Assembly: GCF_042653765.1 (NCBI RefSeq)
Contig: NZ_JBHSEZ010000028.1
Location: 434,001-498,000, forward strand
Reading direction: 5' to 3'
DNA from: Castellaniella denitrificans
GTDB lineage: Bacteria > Pseudomonadota > Gammaproteobacteria > Burkholderiales > Burkholderiaceae_B
Length of the DNA stretch: 64,000 nucleotides
Part shown: positions 18,498-26,131 of the stretch, piece by piece
Position numbering within the stretch: the stretch's first letter is position 1
Layout: each line of letters begins with the position of its first letter
Position numbers and translations under genes: made by a program
Notes under the pieces: model-generated
What the model saw: only the letters and a program-made list of their open reading frames with translations
Told to the model about the DNA's origin: nothing
Databases searched by the model: none

Positions 18498-19131
18498 TAC
18501 CCACATCCTGCATCCCCAAGCGGCCGGCGGTCCGGCCTCCGTTCCCGACTTCGTCGTGCGGGAGCCCCATCATCCGGAAAACGGCACGCTGCTCGGCTTC
18601 TGGATCTACCTGATGAGCGACTGCCTCATCTTCGCCTGCCTGTTCGCCGTGTACGGCGTGCAGGGCAGGGCGTATGCCGGCGGCCCCACGGGAGCGGACC
18701 TGTTCGACCTGAAGCTGGTGGCGGTGAACACGGCCATGCTGCTGTTCTCGTCCATCACCTACGGCTTCGCCATGCTGGAAGCGCAGCGCGCCCGGCTGCG
18801 CGGGACGCTGGCCTGGCTGGTCGTCACCGGCCTGTTCGGGCTGGCCTTTCTGGGACTGGAGCTGTTCGAGTTCCACCACCTGATCGAACAGGGCGCCGGC
18901 CCGTGGCGCAGCGCCTTCCTGTCGTCCTTCTTCACGCTGGTCGGCACCCACGGCCTGCACGTGACCTTCGGGATCGTGTGGCTGGTCACGCTGCTGTTCC
19001 AGCTCGGCCGCCACGGCCTGATTCCCGAGAACCGCCGCCGCCTGATGTGCCTGTCGATGTTCTGGCACTTCCTGGACGTGGTCTGGATCGGCGTCTTCAC
19101 CTTTGTCTACCTGATGGGAGTGCTGCCATGA
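18490..19131 (+). CDS. cyoC: cytochrome bo quinol oxidase subunit III
   Basis: 213 residues with five membrane helices, the size of E. coli CyoC. The subunit III region around GLFGLAFLGLELFEFHHLI and GTHGLHVTFGIVWL is conserved. It stabilises the catalytic subunit. Its start lies inside the end of cyoB and its stop overlaps the cyoD start (ATGA). Confidence 0.96.
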   Translation: MSDTHILHPQAAGGPASVPDFVVREPHHPENGTLLGFWIYLMSDCLIFACLFAVYGVQGRAYAGGPTGADLFDLKLVAVNTAMLLFSSITYGFAMLEAQRARLRGTLAWLVVTGLFGLAFLGLELFEFHHLIEQGAGPWRSAFLSSFFTLVGTHGLHVTFGIVWLVTLLFQLGRHGLIPENRRRLMCLSMFWHFLDVVWIGVFTFVYLMGVLP

Positions 19132-19517
19132 GCAACGGCCACCACACCACGCCCGGGCACGACGCGGCCCACACCGGGGAAGGCGGCCACGCGCCCGGCA
19201 CGTTCCGGGGCTACATGACCGGCTTCGTCCTGTCGGTGATCCTGACCGCGATTCCCTTCTGGCTGGTCATGGACGGCGTCCTGGCCAGCTCCGGCGCCAC
19301 CGCGCTGGCGATCCTGCTGATCGGCGCCGCGCAGATGATCGTGCACATGGTGTATTTCCTGCACATGAGCCCCCGCTCCGAAGGCGGCTGGACCCTGCTG
19401 GCGCTGATCTTCACCGTCATCATCGTGGCCATCGCTTTGGCGGGGTCGCTGTGGGTGATGTACCATCTGAACGTCAACATGATGCCGGGGCACCTGCACG
19501 ACATGCCGTCGATGTAG
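19128..19517 (+). CDS. cyoD: cytochrome bo quinol oxidase subunit IV
   Basis: 129 residues with three membrane helices after a His-rich N-terminus (MSNGHHTTPGHDAAH). The CyoD-type segment IGAAQMIVHMVYFLHM is present. It assists assembly of the CuB centre in the E. coli enzyme. The C-terminus is again His/Met-rich (NVNMMPGHLHDMPSM), possibly metal-binding; that is inference. It is coupled to cyoC by a four-base overlap. SURF1 follows after 73 bases. Confidence 0.94.
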   Translation: MSNGHHTTPGHDAAHTGEGGHAPGTFRGYMTGFVLSVILTAIPFWLVMDGVLASSGATALAILLIGAAQMIVHMVYFLHMSPRSEGGWTLLALIFTVIIVAIALAGSLWVMYHLNVNMMPGHLHDMPSM

Positions 19518-19590
19518 ATCCCGCGCGGACGCGGTCCCGCCCGGCCGGCCGCGCCCGCCGTCCCCCCGGGTCCGCTTCCTTCCGCCCACC

Positions 19591-20394
19591 GTGTCCCAAC
19601 GCCCCTCACGTCCTCTGCCCACGGGATGGCTCGTCCTCTGGACCGTCCTCCTGGCGGCGGCGCTGGGCGGCTTCGTCGCGCTGGGCACCTGGCAGATCCA
19701 CCGGATGCACTGGAAGCACGCCCTCATCGCCCGGGTCGATGGCTTCCTGCGCGCGCCGCCCGTGGCCGCGCCCGGGCCGCGCGCCTGGGCCGGCCTGCGG
19801 GCCGACCGTGACGAATACCGCCGGGTCGAACTGCGGGGCGTCCTGCTGGACCGCGAGATCCTGGTCCAGGCCAATACCCGCCTGGGTGCCGGATTCTGGG
19901 TCATGACGCCCCTGTGGCGCGACGGCGGCGGCTATGTCTTCATCAATCGCGGCTTCGTCGATGCCGCGCACCGCGATCCCGCCCGCCGGGGCGAAGCCCC
20001 GCCGGCCGGCCCGGTCCGGATCGAGGGCCTGCTGCGCCTGTCGCAGCCGGGCGGCGGCTTCCTGCGGAGCAACGCGCCGACCGAGGGCCGCTGGTATTCC
20101 CGCGACGTGGCCGCCATGGCCCGGTCCCTGGGCCTGTCGCCCGTCGCGCCGTATTTCGTCGACCAGTCGGCGGAGGGCGGGGCCGCCGCGCCGGAGGACG
20201 CCTTCCAGGCGGAGCCGCCGCGCTGGCCCGTGCCCGGCCTGACGGTCGTGCGTTTCCGCGACGAGCACCTCGGCTACGCGCTCACCTGGTACGCCCTGGC
20301 GGCCATGACGGCGGCGGCGATGGCCTACGGCGCGCGCCAGGAATGGCGCCGCCGCGCGGCGGCGGGCACGGATCCGCGGGGGGAGGTCCGGTGA
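19591..20394 (+). CDS. SURF1-family oxidase assembly protein
   Basis: 267 residues. SURF1 proteins help insert heme into terminal oxidases. Membrane helices lie near residues 12-33 and near the C-terminus (about 230-247), with a periplasmic domain between, the SURF1 topology. Motifs LGTWQIHRMHWK and the INRGFV segment are typical. The start is GTG at 19591. SURF1 usually accompanies cytochrome c oxidases; its place directly after cyoD suggests a quinol-oxidase-specific form such as the Paracoccus Surf1q. The stop overlaps the next start by four bases. Confidence 0.9.
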   Translation: MSQRPSRPLPTGWLVLWTVLLAAALGGFVALGTWQIHRMHWKHALIARVDGFLRAPPVAAPGPRAWAGLRADRDEYRRVELRGVLLDREILVQANTRLGAGFWVMTPLWRDGGGYVFINRGFVDAAHRDPARRGEAPPAGPVRIEGLLRLSQPGGGFLRSNAPTEGRWYSRDVAAMARSLGLSPVAPYFVDQSAEGGAAAPEDAFQAEPPRWPVPGLTVVRFRDEHLGYALTWYALAAMTAAAMAYGARQEWRRRAAAGTDPRGEVR

Positions 20395-21716
20395 GCCGGC
20401 CGGGCCGCGCGTCCCGGCCGGCGCTTCCGGACGGCTCGCACGTGGCGGGTCGGCAGAACCTGCGCCTGCTGGTCCAGCTGCGCTGGATCGCGGTGCTCGG
20501 CCAGGTGCTGGCCATCGCCGTGGCCGTGGCCGGGTTCTCCCTGGCGCTGCCGCTGTCCGACATGGGGGCGGTGGTGGTCCTGCTGATCGTCTACAACTTC
20601 TTCAGCCAGCTGCGCCTGAAATGGCACCTGCCCGTGAGCCAGATCGAGCTGTTCCTGGCGCTGCTCGTCGACGTCATGGCCCTGACCGCCCAGCTCTACC
20701 TGAGCGGCGGCGCCACCAATCCGTTCATTTTCCTTTACCTGCTGCAGGTGGCCCTGGCCGCCGTCCTGCTGCGGCGGCGCACGACCTGGATGATGGCGGG
20801 CGTCACCTCGGCCGCGTTCGCCGGGCTGGTGCTGACCCGCCACCACGGCTACACCCTGCCGCTGGACTTGGGCGGCGGGCTGGACAGTCCCTTCGTGCTG
20901 GGCATGCTGGTCTGTTTCGCCCTGAACGCCGTCCTGCTGGCGGCCTTCATCACCCGCATCACCCACAACGTGCGCACGCGCGACGCGCGGCTGGCGGCGC
21001 TGCGCCAGCGCGCCTCCGAGGAAGAGCACATCGTCCACATGGGCCTGCTGGCCTCGGGCGCGGCCCATGAGCTGGGCACGCCCCTGGCGACCCTGGACGT
21101 GATCCTGGGGGACTGGGCGCATGCGCCCGCCGTGGCCGCCGATCCCGAACTGCGGCAGGACGTGCGCGACATGCAGGCCCAGGTGCAGCGCTGCAAGACC
21201 ATCCTGGGCGGCATCCTGATGTCGGCCGGCGAGGTGCGCGGCGAGGCTCTGACGCGCACCACCGTGAGCGCCTTCCTGGACGGGCTGGTGGCGCAATGGC
21301 GGCAGGCCCACCCGGCGGCCCGCCTGCGCTACCGCCGTACGATCGACACGGACGCGCCGGTGATCGCCGACCAGGGCCTCCAGCAGATGGTGTTCAACGT
21401 CCTGAACAACGCGCTGGAAGCCTCGCCGACCCTGCAGGAGCTCACCGCGGTCCTTGAAGACGGCCAGCTCACGCTCGAAATCCGCGACCGGGGGCCGGGC
21501 TTCGTCCAGGACGTCCTGCGCTCGCTGGGCAAGCCCTACCGGTCCACCAAGGGCCGGCCGGGCAGGGGGCTGGGCCTGTTCCTGTCGCACAAGGTGGCCC
21601 GGTCCCTCAGCGGCACCCTGAGCGCGAGCAACCTGCCCGAAGGCGGCGCCTGCGTCACGATCCGCTTTCCCTTGTCCGCACTGACGCCGGAGGATGCCGA
21701 TGAGCCCGCTGAATGA
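20391..21716 (+). CDS. regB: RegB/PrrB-type redox sensor histidine kinase
   Basis: 441 residues. The N-terminal half has six membrane helices including the quinone-linked motif GGATNPF; the C-terminal half has the H-box GAAHELGTPLATL and an ATPase domain with N (NVLNNALEAS) and G boxes (GRGLGLFLSHKVA). A cysteine 42 residues after the phosphorylated histidine (QRCKTIL) matches the redox cysteine of RegB (C265). GTG at 20391 overlaps the SURF1 stop and has GGGAGG upstream. By family it senses the respiratory redox state and phosphorylates RegA. It sits directly after the oxidase genes it may help control. Confidence 0.93.
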   Translation: MSRPGRASRPALPDGSHVAGRQNLRLLVQLRWIAVLGQVLAIAVAVAGFSLALPLSDMGAVVVLLIVYNFFSQLRLKWHLPVSQIELFLALLVDVMALTAQLYLSGGATNPFIFLYLLQVALAAVLLRRRTTWMMAGVTSAAFAGLVLTRHHGYTLPLDLGGGLDSPFVLGMLVCFALNAVLLAAFITRITHNVRTRDARLAALRQRASEEEHIVHMGLLASGAAHELGTPLATLDVILGDWAHAPAVAADPELRQDVRDMQAQVQRCKTILGGILMSAGEVRGEALTRTTVSAFLDGLVAQWRQAHPAARLRYRRTIDTDAPVIADQGLQQMVFNVLNNALEASPTLQELTAVLEDGQLTLEIRDRGPGFVQDVLRSLGKPYRSTKGRPGRGLGLFLSHKVARSLSGTLSASNLPEGGACVTIRFPLSALTPEDADEPAE

Positions 21717-22263
21717 ACCCCTCGCCGAAGCGCAGCGCCTGCTGCTCGTGGTCGAGGATGACGAGTCGCTGTCGCATTCCCTGGCGCGCTCGTTCGAGCG
21801 CCGCGGCTACCGCGTGCTGCGCGCCGACAGCCTGGAATCCGTCGAGGCGCTGCTCGCGCAGGGCCATGAGCCCGGCTACGCCGTCGTGGACCTGAAGCTG
21901 CAGGGCGAGGCCTCGGGGCTGGCCTGCGTGCGGCGGTTGCATGCGCACGGGCCCGGGATGCTGATCGTGGTGCTCACCGGCTTCGCCAGCATCGCCACCG
22001 CCGTCGAGGCGGTCAAGCTCGGTGCCTGCCACTACCTGGCCAAGCCCTCGAACACGGACGACATCGAGCGCGCCTTCGCCCGCACCGAGGGCGACGTCGA
22101 GGCCGCCCTGGCGCCGCGCCAGGCCTCGATCAAGACGCTCGAGTGGGAGCGCATCCACGAAGTGCTGGCCGCGACCAATTTCAACATCTCGGAGACGGCC
22201 CGCCGGCTGGGCATGCATCGCCGCACCCTGGCGCGCAAGCTGGAAAAGCGCCAGGTCCGCTGA
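21700..22263 (+). CDS. regA: RegA/PrrA-type response regulator
   Basis: 187 residues. Receiver domain with acidic pair D20-D21, phosphorylation site D64 (YAVVDLKL), T93 and K115, then a short Fis-like helix-turn-helix (about 145-185) ending in MHRRTLARKLEKR, nearly the invariant RegA tail. It should activate or repress redox-responsive genes, including terminal oxidases. ATG 21700 is preferred over 21694 because CGGAGG then has correct spacing. It overlaps the end of regB by 17 bases. Confidence 0.95.
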   Translation: MSPLNEPLAEAQRLLLVVEDDESLSHSLARSFERRGYRVLRADSLESVEALLAQGHEPGYAVVDLKLQGEASGLACVRRLHAHGPGMLIVVLTGFASIATAVEAVKLGACHYLAKPSNTDDIERAFARTEGDVEAALAPRQASIKTLEWERIHEVLAATNFNISETARRLGMHRRTLARKLEKRQVR

Positions 22264-22551
22264 GCCGCGTCCGCGCGCGTCCTCGCGCCATGGCATCAAT
22301 CGCCGGACGGGGCGGGGCTTTGAGGGCGCGGGGATGTGGCTTCCGGTATTTATTGATCGATGATTCTTTATTTTGACGCTTTATTGGCATTCGATGCCTC
22401 ATACGCCTCGCCATTTCGCGTCCAAGCTACAATAATTGCCGCCGCAGGGATATCCCTTGCAGAAAATATTGATCCCGGCGGGTAGACTGGTCGCCGCATT
22501 GCCCGATCCGGGCACGGTCCGGCATCGTCCCCCATTCAAAGGAGTTCCCTC
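22264..22551. other. AT-richer intergenic region before the ABC transporter
   Basis: 288 bases with no convincing gene. It is less GC-rich than its surroundings. It contains a -10-like TACAAT (22428-22433) without a clear -35, a perfect palindrome AGGGATATCCCT (22446-22457) just downstream that could be an operator, and a good ribosome site AAGGAG before 22552. The promoter of the ABC operon is probably here. Confidence 0.5.
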
Positions 22552-23520
22552 ATGAAGCTGCATTCCGTCCTTCGCTCGCTTGCCGGCGCCGCCGCCGTGG
22601 CGGGCGCGCTGGCCGCCGCGCAGGCCCAGGCGCAATCCGTGGCGGTCACCTCCATCGTCGAGCATCCCGCCCTCGATGCCGTGAAGGACGGCGTGCACGA
22701 AGCCCTGGCCTCCGCCGGCTACACCGAGGCCAAGGGCCTGAAGTGGCAGTTCCAGACGGCCCAGGGCAATACCGCCATCGCCGCCCAGATCGCCCGCAAG
22801 TTCGTGGGCGACAAGCCCGACGTGATCGTCGCCATCGCCACGCCGTCGGCCCAGGCCGTGGTCGCCGCCACCAAGACCATCCCGGTGGTCTATTCCGCCG
22901 TGACCGATCCGGTGGCCGCCCAGCTCGTGCCGGGCTGGGAAGCCTCGGGCACCAACGTCACCGGCGTGTCCGACGCCCTGTCCCTGGAAAAGCAGATCGA
23001 CCTGATCAAGAAGGTCGTGCCCGGCGCCAAGAAGGTCGGCATGGTCTACAACCCCGGCGAGGCCAATTCCGTGGTCGTGGTGAAGCGCTTGCGCGAACTG
23101 CTGCCGCAATCGGGCATGAGCCTGGTGGAAGCCACCGCCGCCCGCACCGTGGACGTGGGAGCCGCCGCCCGCAGCCTGGTGGGCAAGGTCGACGTGATCT
23201 ACACCAACACCGACAACAACGTCGTCTCGGCCTACGAATCCCTGGTCAAGGTCGGCAATTCCGCCAAGATCCCCCTGGTGGCGTCCGACACCGATAGCGT
23301 CAAGCGCGGCGCCATCGCCGCCCTGGGCGTGAACTACCACGACCTGGGCGTGCAGACCGGCAAGCTCGTGGTGCGCATCCTGAAGGGCGAGAAGCCCGGC
23401 GCCATCGCCTCCGAAACCAGTTCCAAGGTCGAGCTCTACGTCAATCCCGGCGCGGCCGCCAAGCAGGGCGTGACGCTGTCCGACGCCCTGGTCAAGTCGG
23501 CCGCCCAGGTCATCAAGTAA
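22552..23520 (+). CDS. ABC transporter substrate-binding protein (TrpX-like)
   Basis: 322 residues with a Sec signal peptide (about 1-27, ending AQAQA). The mature protein is of the ABC_sub_bind family (VTSIVEHPALDAVKDGVHEAL, VIVAIATPSAQAV, VYSAVTDPVAAQL). Relatives include TrpX of streptococci, linked to tryptophan uptake, and many uncharacterised proteins. It works with the permease and ATPase that follow. RBS AAGGAG precedes the ATG. A stable hairpin after the stop probably raises its level over the downstream genes. The true ligand is unknown; tryptophan is only one possibility. Confidence 0.9.
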   Translation: MKLHSVLRSLAGAAAVAGALAAAQAQAQSVAVTSIVEHPALDAVKDGVHEALASAGYTEAKGLKWQFQTAQGNTAIAAQIARKFVGDKPDVIVAIATPSAQAVVAATKTIPVVYSAVTDPVAAQLVPGWEASGTNVTGVSDALSLEKQIDLIKKVVPGAKKVGMVYNPGEANSVVVVKRLRELLPQSGMSLVEATAARTVDVGAAARSLVGKVDVIYTNTDNNVVSAYESLVKVGNSAKIPLVASDTDSVKRGAIAALGVNYHDLGVQTGKLVVRILKGEKPGAIASETSSKVELYVNPGAAAKQGVTLSDALVKSAAQVIK

Positions 23521-23544
23521 CCCCTTCGCGCGTTGCGCGTCCCC

Positions 23545-23564
23545 GGGCCGCCTGAGGGCGGCCC
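23545..23564 (+). terminator. intercistronic hairpin after the binding-protein gene
   Basis: GGGCCGCC (23545-23552) pairs with GGCGGCCC (23557-23564) around a TGAG loop. No T-tract. The position between binding protein and permease suggests partial termination or protection of the upstream mRNA. Confidence 0.55.
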
Positions 23565-23615
23565 GATCGTCATGGCGGCGTCCGGCGCGGGGCCGCATCC
23601 AGAGATTTCCATTCC

Positions 23616-24503
23616 ATGTCCATCTATTCCATGTGGGGCGCCTTCGAGATCGGGCTGATATTCGGCCTGGTCGCGCTGGGCGTCCTCATTTCCTTCCGCG
23701 TGCTGAACTTCCCCGACCTGACGGTGGACGGCAGCTTTCCGCTGGGCGGCGCGACGGCCGCCATCCTGATCCATCACGGCACGGATCCCTTCCTGGCGAC
23801 CGGCGTGGCCACCCTGGCCGCCGGCTTCGCCGGCATGGTGACGGGCTGGCTCAACGTCCGGCTGAAGATCATGGACCTGCTGGCGAGCATCCTGATGATG
23901 ATCGCCCTGTATTCGATCAACCTGCGCGTCATGGACGCGCCCAACGTGCCGCTGATCACCGATCCCACCGTGTTCACCGTGCTGCAGCCGGACGGCATCG
24001 AGGACTACGTCGCCCGGCCGCTGATCCTGCTGGCGCTGGTGGTGATCGCCAAGCTGCTGCTGGACTGGTTCTTCGCCACCCAGGTGGGCCTGGCGATGCG
24101 CTCGACCGGCTCGAACCCGCGCATGGCGCGCGCCCAGGGCATCCGCACGGACAACATGGTCCTGCTGGGCATGGGCATTTCCAATGCGCTGGTCGGCCTG
24201 GCCGGCGCGCTGTTCGCCCAGTCGCAGGGCGGGGCGGACATCTCCATGGGCATCGGCACCATCGTCATCGGCCTGGCCGCCGTCATCATCGGCGAGTCCA
24301 TCCTGCCCAGCCGCCGCCTGATGGTGGCGACGCTGGCCGTGGTGGTCGGCGCCGTGCTCTATCGCTTCTTCATCGCGCTGGCGCTGAACGCGGATTTCGT
24401 GGGCCTGAAGGCCCAGGACCTGAACCTGGTCACGGCCGTGCTGGTCACGGTCGCCCTGGTGATCCCGCTCGCCAAGCAGCGCCTGCGCAAAAAGAGGGCC
24501 TGA
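23616..24503 (+). CDS. ABC transporter permease (TrpY-like)
   Basis: 295 residues with about eight to nine membrane helices, of the branched-chain-amino-acid permease superfamily (BPD_transp_2). The N-terminal FRVLNFPDLTVDGSFPLGGA and the coupling region AMRSTGSNPRMARAQGI are typical of the permease paired with ABC_sub_bind proteins. It forms the inner-membrane channel with the ATPase encoded four bases downstream. Confidence 0.93.
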   Translation: MSIYSMWGAFEIGLIFGLVALGVLISFRVLNFPDLTVDGSFPLGGATAAILIHHGTDPFLATGVATLAAGFAGMVTGWLNVRLKIMDLLASILMMIALYSINLRVMDAPNVPLITDPTVFTVLQPDGIEDYVARPLILLALVVIAKLLLDWFFATQVGLAMRSTGSNPRMARAQGIRTDNMVLLGMGISNALVGLAGALFAQSQGGADISMGIGTIVIGLAAVIIGESILPSRRLMVATLAVVVGAVLYRFFIALALNADFVGLKAQDLNLVTAVLVTVALVIPLAKQRLRKKRA

Positions 24504-24507
24504 TCCC

Positions 24508-25302
24508 ATGCTGAGCGCCCAGAACCTTCATCTGACCTTCAATCCCGGCACGCCGATCGAAACCCAGGCCCTGCGCGGCATGTCGCTGGACATCCCGGCG
24601 GGCCAGTTCGTCACCGTGATCGGCTCCAACGGGGCCGGGAAATCCACCTTCCTGAACGCCATTTCCGGCGAGCAGGGCGTGGACAGCGGCGCCGTCCTGA
24701 TCGACGGCGAGGACGTCACGCGCCAGCCGGTCTGGGACCGCGCGCGCAAGGTCGCGCGCGTCTTCCAGGATCCGATGGCCGGCACCTGCGAGAACCTGAC
24801 GATCGAGGAAAACATGTCCCTGGCCCTGGGCCGGGGGCAGTTCCGCAGCCTGCGCCAGGCGGTGCGCGAGGAAATGCGCGTGCTGTTCCGCGAGCGCCTA
24901 GCCATGCTCGGGCTGGGACTGGAAAACCGCCTGACCGACCGGATCGGCCTGCTGTCGGGCGGCCAGCGCCAGGCCGTCAGCCTGCTGATGGCGGCCCTGC
25001 GCCCCTCGCGCATCCTGCTGCTGGACGAGCACACGGCGGCGCTGGACCCCCGCACCGCCCAGTTCGTGCTGGACCTGACCGCCCGCATCGTGGCCGAGCA
25101 CGGCCTGACCACGATGATGGTCACCCACAGCATGCGCCAGGCGCTGGACGTGGGCGACCGCACCGTCATGCTGCACCAGGGCCGGGTGGTGCTCGACGTC
25201 TCGGGCGACACCCGCCGCGACCTGGAAGTCCCCGACCTGCTCGCCATGTTCGAGAAAGTGCGCGGCGAGGAACTCTCCGACGATACGTTGTTGTTGGGAT
25301 GA
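24508..25302 (+). CDS. ABC transporter ATP-binding protein (TrpZ-like)
   Basis: 264 residues. Walker A GSNGAGKST, signature LSGGQRQ, Walker B ILLLDEHTAALD and the switch histidine in MVTHSMRQ are all intact, so it should be an active ATPase energising the permease. It is the last gene of the three-gene operon; a dispersed hairpin repeat follows 12 bases after the stop and may terminate transcription. Confidence 0.95.
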   Translation: MLSAQNLHLTFNPGTPIETQALRGMSLDIPAGQFVTVIGSNGAGKSTFLNAISGEQGVDSGAVLIDGEDVTRQPVWDRARKVARVFQDPMAGTCENLTIEENMSLALGRGQFRSLRQAVREEMRVLFRERLAMLGLGLENRLTDRIGLLSGGQRQAVSLLMAALRPSRILLLDEHTAALDPRTAQFVLDLTARIVAEHGLTTMMVTHSMRQALDVGDRTVMLHQGRVVLDVSGDTRRDLEVPDLLAMFEKVRGEELSDDTLLLG

Positions 25303-25313
25303 TGCCGGATGGT

Positions 25314-25379
25314 CCGGCAGTCCTCCGCGGACTGCCGGCCGCCGGAATCATCGGAGCGGCCCGCAAGCCGCGAGGTGGA
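25314..25379 (+). repeat. dispersed two-hairpin repeat, copy after the ABC operon
   Basis: First hairpin CCGGCAGTCC (25314-25323) with GGACTGCCGG (25329-25338), then GCGGC/GCCGC hairpin (25356-25371) within the shared sequence GCAAGCCGCGAGGTGGA. The same order and spacing occur at 55.2 kb and, inverted, at 58.4 kb. Confidence 0.75.
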
Positions 25380-25392
25380 CATCAAAATCAAA

Positions 25393-25421
25393 TTGACAAA
25401 AAACGCACTTATTGTCAAAAT
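25393..25421 (+). promoter_or_regulatory. self-overlapping promoter/operator of the TetR gene
   Basis: -35 TTGACA (25393-25398), 17-bp spacer, -10 CAAAAT (25416-25421). Inverted arms TTGACAA (25393-25399) and TTGTCAA (25412-25418) cover it, as expected for an autoregulated TetR operator. The predicted start is at the ATG itself (25428), and no ribosome site is visible. Confidence 0.6.
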
Positions 25422-25427
25422 GCGCCG

Positions 25428-25976
25428 ATGTCACCCAAGCTGAGTTCCGAAGCCATGATCGCGCGGCGCGCCAGGATACTGGACGCGGCGCGCTGGTGCT
25501 TCCTGAATTTCGGCTTTTCCCGTACCTCCCTGGGGGACATCGCCCAGCGCGCGGGCATTTCCCGCACGCTGCTCTACCGCGGCTTCAAGGACAAGGAAGA
25601 CCTCTTCATGCAGGTCTTCGACGACTGGATGCTGTCGCGCCTGCCGCTCGCCATGGAAGTGGTGCGGGCGCCGGGCTCCCCGCGCGAGCGCCTGTTCGCG
25701 GTCTGCCGGCGGGTGTTGCTGGAGCCCTGGTCCGAAATGGAAGCCGCGCCCATGTCCAGCGAATTCCTGGAAGTCTGCCAGGGTCTGAGCCCGGAAGTGG
25801 CCGGCCGGCACCGCGAATGCCTGCTGGAATGCCTGAACCAGGTGTTCGACGATACCGGGGTCGCCCTGGTGTTCCTGCTGGCCCTGGAGGGCCAGATCGA
25901 GGACAAGCCCCGCCTGGACGTGCTGGAACGCCGGGTCCGCATCCTCGTGGACCGTTTCACGGCGGATGGCCCATAG
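25428..25976 (+). CDS. TetR/AcrR-family regulator of the RND efflux operon
   Basis: 182 residues. The N-terminal TetR DNA-binding domain has its helix-turn-helix at about residues 35-54 (SLGDIAQRAGISRTLLYRGF); the rest is a helical ligand domain. It lies upstream of, and on the same strand as, the efflux genes, 155 bases before the first. By analogy with AcrR/MexR-type control it would repress the pump and itself; the operator-like dyad over its own promoter supports autorepression. The ATG at 25428 is taken because it coincides with the predicted transcription start, implying a leaderless message. Confidence 0.88.
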   Translation: MSPKLSSEAMIARRARILDAARWCFLNFGFSRTSLGDIAQRAGISRTLLYRGFKDKEDLFMQVFDDWMLSRLPLAMEVVRAPGSPRERLFAVCRRVLLEPWSEMEAAPMSSEFLEVCQGLSPEVAGRHRECLLECLNQVFDDTGVALVFLLALEGQIEDKPRLDVLERRVRILVDRFTADGP

Positions 25977-26131
25977 CGGGCAGGACAGCGATGCGCATTC
26001 TGCCGGACATGCGGATTTTCCCCTTATACTTTTGGCTTGCCCGCGGGGCCGGCGATCCCGGCTTGCGCATGACCGGGCGGCCATCCTTCGCTTCACCCAA
26101 TCGAAAAATCAACGTTTCTGGAGCTTTTCTT

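Noticed and set aside
22264..22551. Riboswitch or T-box-like leader before the TrpX-like transporter
   Set aside because: No recognisable tryptophan leader peptide, T-box or terminator/antiterminator pair could be drawn from the sequence; only a 12-base palindrome stands out.
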